This document shows, piece after piece, positions 22,694 to 30,539 of a stretch of 58,157 nt of DNA. Source of the stretch: a virus; IMG/VR virus record IMGVR_UViG_3300023220_000531, positions 1 to 58,157 of that record; one strand, given 5' to 3'. The notes below the pieces were generated by a model. It worked only from the letters and a program-made list of their open reading frames with translations. It was not told the DNA's origin and did no database searches. The translations under genes and the position numbers were made by a program. Within the stretch, counting starts at the first letter, position 1, and each line of letters begins with the position of its first letter.

Positions 22694-22888
22694 ATGATGG
22701 AACCTGAAAAATTCGACGAATTGTACCCAATTGGGACTAAATTTAAATATTACCCTATCTTCGGCAGTCCAGAGTTTGAAGAAGTTGAAACTCGCTCGAT
22801 TGCATGGGCACTTGGACATGGCGAGGTGGTAGTAAAAGTAACTGGGCGAACTAGTGGCGTATGTATCAGCCATCTTGTTCAGATATAG
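22694..22888 (+). CDS. Small hypothetical protein
   Basis: A 64-residue protein (MMEPEKFDELYPIGTKFKYYPIFGSPEFE...) with AGAGG upstream. Beta-type pattern (VVVKVTGRTSGVCISHLVQI). Possibly a small OB-like or beta-barrel fold, which is inference. No family assigned. Confidence 0.55.
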   Translation: MMEPEKFDELYPIGTKFKYYPIFGSPEFEEVETRSIAWALGHGEVVVKVTGRTSGVCISHLVQI

Positions 22889-22897
22889 GAGATCGTA

Positions 22898-23122
22898 ATG
22901 AAATGCAATAAATGTGACAGCTGCGGTGGTAAAAAGACTTATGAAAATCAGGTTTTCATGCCTATCAACGGCAAGGTTAGAAATATTGACTGGTGCATCC
23001 ACAGTATCGTTGCGGCGCTGAATGCCTCGGGGATATATACTTCTGCTTGCTGCTGTGGTCACGGTAAACAGGATGGCCGTATTGACCTGGAAGATGGGCG
23101 AATATTGATTATAAAGAAATGA
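22898..23122 (+). CDS. Conserved phage protein with Cys/His cluster
   Basis: A 74-residue protein: CNKCDSCGGKKTY start, then NIDWCIHSIVAALNASGI and CCCGHGKQDGRI. The pattern WCI..IV.ALN..GI.T...CCGHG is shared by a family of small phage proteins of unknown function, probably zinc-binding. RBS GGAG. Confidence 0.65.
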   Translation: MKCNKCDSCGGKKTYENQVFMPINGKVRNIDWCIHSIVAALNASGIYTSACCCGHGKQDGRIDLEDGRILIIKK

Positions 23123-23132
23123 GGAAATGATT

Positions 23133-23450
23133 ATGAGTCATGTAGCAGATATTATTTTAATCACTATGATAGAGGATGGCGCTGATACTGAAGACGGTCA
23201 TCCTAATGCCGACAAACTCAACGACTATCTAAAGGAAAACCATAACGGAGCGAATCTGGTTATGGTAGATGGATATGCTGGCGGAAATAAACATATGCAG
23301 TGCGATGTTTTCATGGCAGCAATTAACTATTTGAATATAAAGGATTTTGTAAAGTCATTCCAGGGAATAGACTGGGAGTATCCAGAAGGTTCTCAGTTGC
23401 TGATTAAGGATGAACATGATGATAAATTCACTGTATACAATAAGGAATAA
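23133..23450 (+). CDS. Conserved phage hypothetical protein
   Basis: A 105-residue protein (MSHVADIILITMIEDG..., ending FTVYNKE). Contains GYAGGNKHMQCDVFMAAINYL and LLIKDEHDDKF, a pattern seen in a family of phage proteins of unknown function. ATG 23133 fits the GAGG spacing better than the ATG at 23127. Confidence 0.6.
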   Translation: MSHVADIILITMIEDGADTEDGHPNADKLNDYLKENHNGANLVMVDGYAGGNKHMQCDVFMAAINYLNIKDFVKSFQGIDWEYPEGSQLLIKDEHDDKFTVYNKE

Positions 23451-23452
23451 CC

Positions 23453-23689
23453 ATGTTTTGCGAAGAATGCGGCGGCGTTACAGATGTTATCGATAGCAGG
23501 CCTAATGTCACGCTTGGTCATGCTAAAGACATGCAAATAAAGGTTACTAGGCGAAGAATAGCCTGTAGGCATTGTGGCCATAGATCAACAACTTACGAGT
23601 TATATTCAAAAGATGTGGAGAATATTCACCCAAAAAGTGAAGCCGAGAAAATACTCGATAGGATATCGGATTTAATTAACAATCCGTAA
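23453..23689 (+). CDS. NrdR-like zinc-ribbon protein
   Basis: A 78-residue protein whose first 50 residues match the NrdR zinc ribbon: CEECGG, VIDSRPNVTL, VTRRRIACRHCGHRSTTYEL. It lacks the ATP-cone of NrdR, so it cannot sense nucleotides in the same way. A DNA-binding role (ribonucleotide reductase control or phage-type activator such as Ogr) is possible. RBS AAGGAA. Confidence 0.6.
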   Translation: MFCEECGGVTDVIDSRPNVTLGHAKDMQIKVTRRRIACRHCGHRSTTYELYSKDVENIHPKSEAEKILDRISDLINNP

Positions 23690-23775
23690 CGTTCACCACT
23701 TGACTATTTGGGTGGTTGGATTAGTATCTATAACGCGGCTTATCTTTGAGTAGCTCTTGAAGAAACAGCCTACCA

Positions 23776-23807
23776 CCAGTCGGGTTGCCGCGCATTCTAA
23801 CGACTGG
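23776..23807 (+). promoter_or_regulatory. Inverted repeat upstream of the GIY-YIG gene
   Basis: CCAGTCG (23776-23782) and CGACTGG (23801-23807) are a perfect 7-bp inverted repeat around an 18-base loop, 22 bases before the ATG of the GIY-YIG gene. In the RNA it would form a stable hairpin. The stretch 23690-23829 otherwise carries no gene; a TTGACT at about 23700 may be part of a promoter. Confidence 0.45.
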
Positions 23808-23829
23808 AATCTACAGACTGGCTATCGAT

Positions 23830-24579
23830 ATGAATAAATTTCAATTAGAAGCACTTCACACTAAAGATCTTACCGCGTTAAAAAATCAGATATCTGCCGT
23901 ATTAAATTCAAGGAAAAAAGAAGAAAAATACAGGCGGAAACTTAAACTAGCGAGGGAGCATGAAGGCTTCACGCTGGAAACAGATGAAGAAATAATGAAG
24001 CAAAATTCATCTGGGTTATTTTCTATCCCTAAATATTACGCAAGCAAGCACACAGCAAAAGAAATTTACCTACCTTCCCTAATCAACCAAAACTGGTCTG
24101 GCATCTACAAGGATGGAGGATCTAATGATGAGTTCTATGTGTATGCCCACGTTGACCCATCATCAAAACAATTCACCACAAGGCCTATGTGTGGAGGAAA
24201 TTACGGAGGAACACCGTTTTATATCGGTAAAGGTAGTGGAGATCGTGCACATGATTTAAAAAGGAACCAGGGACACGGTAAAAAAATAACTGAACTGATA
24301 AAAAAGGGGGTTAGTAAGGATTTAATTCCGTACATAATATTTTCTGGTTTGTCTGAAAGTAAAGCATACGAGCTAGAATCGAAATTGATCTATTTTTTTG
24401 GAACGATATACAACAAAGAATCGTCCAAACATGGTGTTTTATTGAATCTGGACATACCAAAAACACCTAACTTTATCTCTGAAATGAAAGAATATAATAA
24501 ACCTGACAGGAAAAAGCACAAAACCAATAAAAAAATAGCTTTCTCCGCATCGCTTTCAGATGTTGGGGGTAATAAATAA
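23830..24579 (+). CDS. GIY-YIG domain endonuclease
   Basis: A 249-residue protein starting at the ATG at 23830 (an upstream TTG frame is less likely). N-terminal 60 residues are a charged helical region (KNQISAVLNSRKKEEKYRRK). The nuclease core follows: EFYVYAHVDP (GIY), PFYIGKGSGDRAHD (YIG), and YELESKLIYFFG with the conserved Glu. Free-standing, or homing, phage nucleases have this layout. Downstream gene overlaps the stop by one base. Confidence 0.8.
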   Translation: MNKFQLEALHTKDLTALKNQISAVLNSRKKEEKYRRKLKLAREHEGFTLETDEEIMKQNSSGLFSIPKYYASKHTAKEIYLPSLINQNWSGIYKDGGSNDEFYVYAHVDPSSKQFTTRPMCGGNYGGTPFYIGKGSGDRAHDLKRNQGHGKKITELIKKGVSKDLIPYIIFSGLSESKAYELESKLIYFFGTIYNKESSKHGVLLNLDIPKTPNFISEMKEYNKPDRKKHKTNKKIAFSASLSDVGGNK

Positions 24580-24902
24580 TGACCACAGGATATAGAAGTA
24601 CAATTTTAGAATGCCCAGTTTGCTACGATGATATGGTTTTCCTCGAGCATATTTCTGGTAATTCCTTCGTTAAATGCAAAAGCCTTTGTGATCCAATACT
24701 TATTCACAAGCATCTGGCTAAACTCGAACCACCAGAACCAAAGAAAAAACCTCTATCAGAACTTGTTTCAGATCAATTTTTCATGGATGTTATTTCATAT
24801 GCTCGCAGCATAGGAAAGGAGATATCGGACGCAGATTTAAAGCATGAACTGATTATCTGGAAGCGAACCAAGGCGACCAGGGAGGCCAATAAAAATGGCT
24901 AA
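24579..24902 (+). CDS. Hypothetical protein with a Cys4 site
   Basis: A 107-residue protein (TAATG coupling). ECPVCYDDM and VKCKSLCDP form a possible zinc site, followed by a Pro/Lys linker and a helical end. It directly precedes the replication initiator and overlaps it by eight bases; possibly a replication accessory factor. Confidence 0.55.
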   Translation: MTTGYRSTILECPVCYDDMVFLEHISGNSFVKCKSLCDPILIHKHLAKLEPPEPKKKPLSELVSDQFFMDVISYARSIGKEISDADLKHELIIWKRTKATREANKNG

Positions 24903-25647
24903 AGGTTGGGCTAAAATTGATAGAAGAATTACCGGTCATTGGTTATGGAAAAGCGAACCATTCAGTAAAGCGCAGGCGTGGATAGATTTGATATTAAGCG
25001 CCAATCACACACCGACTAAAATAAACATAAAGGGAACTATCATCCCGTTGTCGATAGGCGATCAAGCAAGATCAGAAATCACATTATCTAAAACCTGGTT
25101 ATGGTCCAGAGGAAAGGTTAGACGGTTCTTAAAGCTACTCGAAAAAGACGGAATGATAATACAACAGGCGGGACACCTGACAAGCGTTATAAGTATTTGT
25201 AATTACACGACTTATCAGGACAGCGCATCAGTCAACGGTACAACTAATAGTACATCTGGCGGTACAACAGGCGGACAACAGGCGGGACACAGTAAAGAAT
25301 TTAAGAATGAAAAGAAAAACAATACTTCGGAAGAAACCGAAGGTGATGTAAAAAATATATGTGACAAGGATGTTGAATTAGCAGAATGGATTTATGACAA
25401 GATTCTTATACGCATCCCTAAAACTAAAAAACCTAATTTTAATAAATGGGCTGACACCGTACGACTAATGAGACAACAAGATAAATTCACTCATCGTGAA
25501 ATAGCTGAGGTTTTCAAATGGGCCAACAACGATGGATTTTGGGGAGGAATTATCCTTAGCCCAACCAACCTAAGAAAACAATTTGCACAATTACACGCCA
25601 AAGCAAACCCAAAACAACCAGAACAAGAAACGGAAAATCTATTATGA
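24895..25647 (+). CDS. Replication initiator (lambda O / DnaT-like)
   Basis: A 250-residue protein. The N-terminal 100 residues form the phage winged-helix initiator domain (KAQAWIDLILSANHTP... SLSKTWLWSRGKVRRFLKLLEK). The linker (residues about 110-145) is Thr/Gly/Gln-rich with QQAGH repeats. The C-terminus is DnaT-like (WADTVRLMRQQDKF, FKWANNDGFWGGIILSPTNLRKQF). It should bind an origin in its own gene and load the helicase encoded next. RBS GGGAGG. Confidence 0.8.
   Translation: MAKGWAKIDRRITGHWLWKSEPFSKAQAWIDLILSANHTPTKINIKGTIIPLSIGDQARSEITLSKTWLWSRGKVRRFLKLLEKDGMIIQQAGHLTSVISICNYTTYQDSASVNGTTNSTSGGTTGGQQAGHSKEFKNEKKNNTSEETEGDVKNICDKDVELAEWIYDKILIRIPKTKKPNFNKWADTVRLMRQQDKFTHREIAEVFKWANNDGFWGGIILSPTNLRKQFAQLHAKANPKQPEQETENLL
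25161..25290 (+). other. Probable origin of replication inside the initiator gene
   Basis: ACAACAGGCGGGACAC occurs at 25161-25176 and 25275-25290; an 11-base ACAACAGGCGG also occurs at 25264-25274, directly abutting the latter. Each encodes QQAG. Right after the repeats the DNA is A-rich (about 25291-25360), as at lambda ori where iterons are followed by an AT-rich segment, inside the O gene between its N- and C-domains. Confidence 0.55.
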
Positions 25648-26624
25648 ACATGGTCATACCTCAGTTCGATTATAACGACAAAGAGTTAATTGCTTTTATC
25701 GGCCATCAAGAATCACAAAGGATAAAAACGACCGTTGATTATAGAGATTCAGTGGCCGAAAGATTAAAAAACGGCAGGGTTCTTAGAGGCGATAAATTGC
25801 CATGGGGTAAAACTCATGAGTATATCGCTTTTGCTGAAGGCCAGGTTTCAATATGGGCAGGTATCAACGGGCACAAAAAATCTATGCTGCTGAGTATGGT
25901 TATGATGTGGTTCTCAAGGATTGCACCAGCTGGAATAGCGTCTTTTGAAATGCCAGTTATCGACACCATGGAAAGATTGATATCACAGGCCGCAGGTTGC
26001 AGCCCCGCCAAACAATTCGGACAGGATTGGCTAACATGGGGTGAGAATAAATTATTCTTCTATGACCAGCTAGATACGGTACCCACTGAAAGGGTTTTAG
26101 GTGTTATTTACTACATGGCCACCCAGTGTGGATGCAAGCATGTAATGATCGATTCATTAGCTAAATGCGGAGTATCTGCCAACGACAAAGACGCTGAAAA
26201 AAGATTTATTGAATTGCTTGTGGCCACAGCAAAGGCACTTAAGATTCATATACATTTGGTTGCTCACGTTCGAAAACCCCCACAAGGTGGTGATGAATAC
26301 ATTCCACAAAGGTTTGATATACGTGGAGCTGGTGAGCTTACAGACCTTGTTGATAATGTTCTGGTTGTTTGGGCTGACAAGAAACGAGAAAAGCTAAAGC
26401 GTAAAGAGCTTTCCTCAAATACCCTAACCGACAGCGAAAGAGAATATTTAGACAGCAGGCCTGATCAGCGTTTAGTTGTAAGAAAACAAAGAAATTGGTT
26501 CTGGGAAGATACAGTTGCTCTTTGGTTTGACGATGACTCATTGCAATTTATGGGTGACAACACAAGAGGACCAATGGGTTTCGACATACAACAAATCGAA
26601 GGCGATCTTTACGGTGGACGTTAA
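25644..26624 (+). CDS. Replicative helicase (DnaB/RecA-fold)
   Basis: A 326-residue single-domain ATPase. Walker A-type AGINGHKKSM at about 72-81, Walker B HVMIDSL (Asp170), a sensor-like HLVAHVRKPP, and RFDIRGAGELTDLVDNVLVVW, all typical of the RecA-fold DnaB/T7 gp4 helicase core. No primase domain. It overlaps the initiator gene by four bases and so pairs with it. Confidence 0.8.
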   Translation: MNMVIPQFDYNDKELIAFIGHQESQRIKTTVDYRDSVAERLKNGRVLRGDKLPWGKTHEYIAFAEGQVSIWAGINGHKKSMLLSMVMMWFSRIAPAGIASFEMPVIDTMERLISQAAGCSPAKQFGQDWLTWGENKLFFYDQLDTVPTERVLGVIYYMATQCGCKHVMIDSLAKCGVSANDKDAEKRFIELLVATAKALKIHIHLVAHVRKPPQGGDEYIPQRFDIRGAGELTDLVDNVLVVWADKKREKLKRKELSSNTLTDSEREYLDSRPDQRLVVRKQRNWFWEDTVALWFDDDSLQFMGDNTRGPMGFDIQQIEGDLYGGR

Positions 26625-26628
26625 ATCA

Positions 26629-27117
26629 ATGCAGTCTGCATTTTACCAGCACACATTTCAACGCTATGAGATTGTCGCACCGAATATCTTTCTCGATTGG
26701 CGTTTCAATGAAATGGATATTATTGCCATCCGGAAAAGTGGTTTTATCGATGAGATTGAGATAAAGACAAGCAAAGCGGATTTCAAGGCAGATTTTAAAA
26801 AGACGGTGACTGTTCTTGACGGCTGCCGAGAAGCTGGAGGTTTCAAAATACCAAACAACGTCGAGCGCCTAAAGCATGATTGCCTGGTAGAAGGATTAAA
26901 TTATTGTAACTATTTCTCGTTTCTAATTCCTGTAGAGTTGGTAGACGAAGTAACCATTCCTAATTACGCAGGGCTTTACATTGCCAGAACCGACCGGGAT
27001 GGAATTGTCAGGGTACATGAGGAAAAACCAGCGATACGACTCCATACGCGCAAAGCAAGCGAGAAACAAAAATACCAGATTGGTAGAAAAATGGCTTACA
27101 GGTATTGGCAGAAATGA
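26629..27117 (+). CDS. MmcB-like PD-(D/E)XK nuclease
   Basis: A 162-residue protein. FLDWRFNEMDIIAIRKSGFIDEIEIKTSKADFKADFKK has the MmcB-type nuclease core (D, E-x-K), and NYFSFLIPVELVDEV, GLYI follow. Related proteins act in DNA repair. ATG 26629, four bases after the helicase stop, is preferred over upstream starts that overlap it. Confidence 0.65.
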   Translation: MQSAFYQHTFQRYEIVAPNIFLDWRFNEMDIIAIRKSGFIDEIEIKTSKADFKADFKKTVTVLDGCREAGGFKIPNNVERLKHDCLVEGLNYCNYFSFLIPVELVDEVTIPNYAGLYIARTDRDGIVRVHEEKPAIRLHTRKASEKQKYQIGRKMAYRYWQK

Positions 27118-27302
27118 CAACACAAGATATTAAAAATGGTCTTTTCTTCTGCGTAACGATGAAAGACCTTAAATTATATATATCTGCCATGCATAAAATG
27201 AGCAGAGAAAGTGAACTGAATTTTACATTTTCTGAATGGTTTGAAATTGATCAGGCTGTTAAGGAAACCGAAGAAATCCTGATTAACAGGGTTTTACACT
27301 AA
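27114..27302 (+). CDS. Small hypothetical protein
   Basis: A 62-residue helical protein starting at the ATG at 27114 in an ATGA overlap (MTTQDIKNGLFFCVTMKDLK...). No motif recognised. Confidence 0.5.
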   Translation: MTTQDIKNGLFFCVTMKDLKLYISAMHKMSRESELNFTFSEWFEIDQAVKETEEILINRVLH

Positions 27303-27317
27303 CCGCAAGGTGATTTT

Positions 27318-27731
27318 ATGACTAACGAAGAGGGTGGAAAAATGAACGGTGGTCTAAGCGTAGTAGAAATAGCACGACAGGAGCTGGGGGAGGATTTTGA
27401 TTTTAACCAGAATGCCAACCCCGGCGAATTCGAGCCAGAAGAAGGGCTTCACAATATAACCGACGAAGAGTTTAAAGAATACTTTCGTTTGCGTGATGAA
27501 ATACAGGAACAGCGGGACGTATTGAGCGATAGGCTGGCATTAGGCAAGGCGCTGCTTGTTGGTCGAGGTGCTGATTCTCTGGGCTTAAACTCAGCCTATG
27601 GCCGCTGGAAGACCGACGAACATAAACGTAAAAAGTTCGATCAAACCTACATGCGCATTACAAAGTTAATGGGCGTACAGCATCAAGAGGATTTGCCTTT
27701 GTTCGATGAAGAAACTGAAGGCGAAGATTAA
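27318..27731 (+). CDS. Hypothetical acidic protein
   Basis: A 137-residue protein, acidic at both ends (FDFNQNANPGEFEPEEG; PLFDEETEGED), with a helical middle (RLRDEIQEQRDVLSDRLALGKALLVGRG). AAGGTG precedes the ATG. No family recognised. Confidence 0.55.
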   Translation: MTNEEGGKMNGGLSVVEIARQELGEDFDFNQNANPGEFEPEEGLHNITDEEFKEYFRLRDEIQEQRDVLSDRLALGKALLVGRGADSLGLNSAYGRWKTDEHKRKKFDQTYMRITKLMGVQHQEDLPLFDEETEGED

Positions 27732-27768
27732 TTCATTCTGCCATGGACGGCACCAATAAGAGGTGTTT

Positions 27769-28047
27769 ATGAATATTGACCAAGAACCGAAATATGATGC
27801 AATCGACGGTAAAATAGTTAATCGTGCAACCGGTGAGACTATACCAGATGACGAGCCTATTATGATTTTCAGGGCAAAAGATCTTAAATCTATCGGCGCA
27901 ATAAACAATTACAAAACTTCCCTTATGAATACTGACCACAGATCTATTGTTCACAAAAGATTGCTTCAGTTTATCGATTGGCAATATAAAAACCATGGCA
28001 AAGTTATGGAACCAGATTCAGACAAGAGTCTTTTAGATAATGATTGA
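27769..28047 (+). CDS. Conserved phage hypothetical protein
   Basis: A 92-residue protein with a pattern common in phages: AIDGKIVNRATGETIPDDEPIMIFRAKDLKSIGAI, then YKNHGKVMEPDSD. AAGAGG precedes the ATG at 27769, preferred over a GTG two codons upstream. Unknown function. Overlaps the next small gene by eight bases. Confidence 0.6.
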   Translation: MNIDQEPKYDAIDGKIVNRATGETIPDDEPIMIFRAKDLKSIGAINNYKTSLMNTDHRSIVHKRLLQFIDWQYKNHGKVMEPDSDKSLLDND

Positions 28048-28168
28048 GCCAACAGAAAGCCAACTAGAAAAATGCGCCTTTTTTGGCTGGTTCTACGAGG
28101 GAGACTGCCTATTTAGACGGGGCCAGTATATTGGCTACTTCACCGAGTCTGGTTTTGTGAAAGAGTAA
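28040..28168 (+). CDS. Small hypothetical protein
   Basis: A 42-residue ORF (MIEPTESQLEKCAFFGWFYEGD...) overlapping the previous gene. Aromatic-rich (GWFYEGDCLFRRGQYIGYF). Coupling to the upstream gene supports it. Confidence 0.45.
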   Translation: MIEPTESQLEKCAFFGWFYEGDCLFRRGQYIGYFTESGFVKE

Positions 28169-28300
28169 CAAAATATTTTACCGATAATGACCGCTAGACC
28201 AAAAACGATAGGGTTTTTTATTACCATTCGTTCACAAACCACATCTTACCAATTCTCTATGTAATACTTGGTGCAAGTTAAATAACTCAGGAATAATAAA
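28169..28300. other. Intergenic region before the methyltransferase
   Basis: 132 bases with no ORF. An A/T-rich AAAAACGATAGGGTTTTTT could form a weak stem. The downstream gene starts with TTG and has AGGA eleven bases upstream. No clear promoter matches consensus here. Confidence 0.4.
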
Positions 28301-29557
28301 TTGATTTACGGTTCAGTTTGTAGCGGGATAGAAGCGGCCAGTTGTGCATGGGAGCCATTAGGCTGGAAGGCTGCTTTTTTATCCGATATAGAGAAATTCC
28401 CCCGGGCAGTGCTTAAACATCATTATCCTGAAATCCCGCTACACGGCGACTTTACAACAATAGGCGAAAAAGATTATGGACCAATTGACCTTCTTGTCGG
28501 AGGAACCCCATGTCAAAGCTTCTCAATCGCTGGACTCAGAAATGGGATGGAAGACGACCGCGGTAACTTGGCGATCGAGTATCTTAAATTGGCTGATCGC
28601 AAAAGGCCCAAATGGATGGCTTGGGAAAACGTGCCCGGCGTCTTGTCATCTAACAAAGGAAGGGATTTTGGAGCCTTCCTCGGAGGGTTGGTCGAACTCG
28701 GGTATGGGTTCAGCTACAGAATTCTTGACGCTCAGTTCTTCGGAGTTCCACAAAGGCGTAGACGTGTGTTCGTTGTCGGATATCTTGGAGACTGGCGACC
28801 TGCCGCAGCGGTATTATTTGAGCGCGAAAGCTTGCAAAGGAATCCTAAACCGAGCCGAAAAGAGAGGGAAAATATTACCTCGTTTACTACAGGAAGCTTT
28901 GGAGGCTACAAACCAGGTGTCGGAACTTTAAGGGCCAGAACTGGTGATGTGGGTGGTGGATCTGAAACACTAATCACTGGAACGCTTTTGAATAACGGAA
29001 AGGCCGCTGGTAGCACAACACAACAGTGCCCAGAGAATGGAATGTTCGTCGTTCACGGCACTCAAGACCCTGATGTAAACATTGATCTTGCTCATCCATT
29101 AGGCAGGAATAACGGCGCTGAAAACGCTGTTGCTTTTACCCAGAATTCACGCGATGAAGTTCGATTGATTGGAGGTGATGGCGATATAGCTGGTTCATTG
29201 TCAGCGAATGAGGGGATGAAACAAAGAACTTATGTCGCCGCGTTCAAGGCTGGTCAGGGTTCAAAAGCTGGTGGAATCGGTTTCTCGATCGAGCAGGCAC
29301 CAACATTAACTTCATCGGATAGCGGAACGCAGGCAGCACCAGCACTCCTAAAAAATAATAAGGTTCGGCGCCTAACTCCAATTGAATGCGAAAGACTTCA
29401 AGGATTCCCAGACAATTGGACCAAAATACCCTGGAGAAATAAAACCGTAGCGGATTGTCCAGACGGACCACGATACCGAGCAATAGGAAACTCAATGGCT
29501 GTACCGGTGATGTCCTGGATAGGAAAAAGAATTGATATGGTTGATAAATTATTATGA
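28301..29557 (+). CDS. C5 cytosine DNA methyltransferase
   Basis: A 418-residue protein with all key motifs in order: motif I-like GSVCSGIEAAS at the start, motif IV GTPCQSFSIAG (catalytic Cys71), ENVPG at 109-113, QRRRRVFVVG near 151, and motif X GNSMAVPVMSW. The variable region (about 170-330, Gly/Ser-rich) would set target specificity, which is not readable here. No restriction partner is visible, so it is likely protective against host restriction. Starts with TTG. Confidence 0.92.
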   Translation: MIYGSVCSGIEAASCAWEPLGWKAAFLSDIEKFPRAVLKHHYPEIPLHGDFTTIGEKDYGPIDLLVGGTPCQSFSIAGLRNGMEDDRGNLAIEYLKLADRKRPKWMAWENVPGVLSSNKGRDFGAFLGGLVELGYGFSYRILDAQFFGVPQRRRRVFVVGYLGDWRPAAAVLFERESLQRNPKPSRKERENITSFTTGSFGGYKPGVGTLRARTGDVGGGSETLITGTLLNNGKAAGSTTQQCPENGMFVVHGTQDPDVNIDLAHPLGRNNGAENAVAFTQNSRDEVRLIGGDGDIAGSLSANEGMKQRTYVAAFKAGQGSKAGGIGFSIEQAPTLTSSDSGTQAAPALLKNNKVRRLTPIECERLQGFPDNWTKIPWRNKTVADCPDGPRYRAIGNSMAVPVMSWIGKRIDMVDKLL

Positions 29558-29775
29558 TTGACCAAATTCTATTAGGGGCCCTGGGCGCATCAGCCATATT
29601 GCTCATCCAGCATCGAGAAGAAAGTAAGCGTAAATTTGCGCCGATACTCGGATTACTGGCACAACCTTTTTGGCTATACACAACATTCATGCATCAGCAA
29701 TGGGCAATATTTGGATTATCGTTTTTCTATGCCTACGCCTGGTGGACCGGATTTAAACAACATTGGAGAAATTAA
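29554..29775 (+). CDS. Small membrane protein
   Basis: A 73-residue protein (ATGA overlap with the methyltransferase). Two hydrophobic segments (about 6-20 and 33-58) with a Trp/Phe/Tyr-rich second half (WAIFGLSFFYAYAWW). Inner-membrane, unknown function. Confidence 0.6.
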   Translation: MIDQILLGALGASAILLIQHREESKRKFAPILGLLAQPFWLYTTFMHQQWAIFGLSFFYAYAWWTGFKQHWRN

Positions 29776-29776
29776 A

Positions 29777-29983
29777 GTGAGTAAGTTAAACCAACTACAC
29801 ATGTTATTTGAGCGAATAGCCAGCCATCAAGACGTTGAGGTTATTCATGCTACAGCGCAATCCGGGATAGAGCTCATACGCGAAATGATGACAAACAACG
29901 ATATTTTATTGGGAGCCATTGAAGAACTTGAATCCATGGCCCTGGATATGCACACTAGTAAGCGAAAGGTTGACGCAGGCTAA
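29777..29983 (+). CDS. Small helical protein
   Basis: A 68-residue protein starting with GTG at 29777 with GGAGAA upstream (an earlier in-frame start runs back into the previous gene). Sequence MSKLNQLHMLFERIASHQDVEV, acidic/helical, ending HTSKRKVDAG. No motif recognised. Confidence 0.5.
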   Translation: MSKLNQLHMLFERIASHQDVEVIHATAQSGIELIREMMTNNDILLGAIEELESMALDMHTSKRKVDAG

Positions 29984-30046
29984 GTCAGCAATTATATTTA
30001 AGTTCTCTGGAACTTGATTCGATTAACCCAGAAAGGAGTACCAACA

Positions 30047-30424
30047 TTGAAAAAGATTAGAGTGGTAATCACTTGCGGTATTATGGCCGCTGCGCTTAGT
30101 CACTTGCCCGCAATGGCAAATGACATTGATATTGTGACGATGCAAAAGGTTGTGGCAAATGAGTTGATGCTCATTCCTGCTCTAGACCTGAAAATTGTGC
30201 CATCACACGAAACAAACTTTCCTACGATCGACAGCATAGAAATTCTGGTCCAGGCCAGTACCGAAGAGTTTGGCGGTGCTCTTCAGTTTGAATCTAATAT
30301 ATCAGCGGCAACCGATTACAGCGAACCCACAGAGACGATGCTAACCCTCGATACCGAATCTGGTGCAGTCGATACAACCTTTGAACAGCGCGTTGGAACT
30401 GTCCCGTTTCGCTGGCAAAGCTGA
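30047..30424 (+). CDS. Exported hypothetical protein
   Basis: A 125-residue protein starting with TTG at 30047 (GAAAGGAGT nine bases upstream). N-terminal signal peptide (KKIRVVITCGIMAAALSHLPAMAND) predicted to be cleaved after Ala-Met-Ala; the mature part is acidic and beta-rich. Periplasmic; function unknown. It is the last gene before the strong terminator. Confidence 0.55.
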   Translation: MKKIRVVITCGIMAAALSHLPAMANDIDIVTMQKVVANELMLIPALDLKIVPSHETNFPTIDSIEILVQASTEEFGGALQFESNISAATDYSEPTETMLTLDTESGAVDTTFEQRVGTVPFRWQS

Positions 30425-30464
30425 AACTAAAAATGTAGATTAACGTCTTGGCGACGTAATCAGA

Positions 30465-30493
30465 AAAGGCTTCGAATAATTCGAGGCTTTTTT
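30465..30493 (+). terminator. Rho-independent terminator
   Basis: GCTTCGAA-taa-TTCGAGGC forms an 8-bp stem (one G-T pair, at 30469-30476 / 30480-30487), preceded by AAAA and followed by TTTTTT (30488-30493). This ends the early rightward operon. Confidence 0.85.
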
Positions 30494-30539
30494 CATTCTG
30501 AATTTCCGCTATACTCTTCGCATTGTAATGGAGGTTTGA

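Noticed and set aside
22658-23062. 134-codon frame on the minus strand
   Set aside because: It covers two well-placed small rightward genes with good ribosome-binding sites and has no start signal of its own.
28199-28225. Possible terminator AAAAACGATAGGGTTTTTT
   Set aside because: The stem is made only of A-T and one C-G pair and would be too weak; listed only as intergenic content.
28476-28931. 151-codon frame on the same strand inside the methyltransferase gene
   Set aside because: It lies wholly within the C5 methyltransferase, which has all motifs in its own frame; the shadow frame has no RBS or recognisable domain.
29244-29690. 148-codon frame on the minus strand
   Set aside because: Antisense to the methyltransferase C-terminal motifs and the following membrane protein; no family features.
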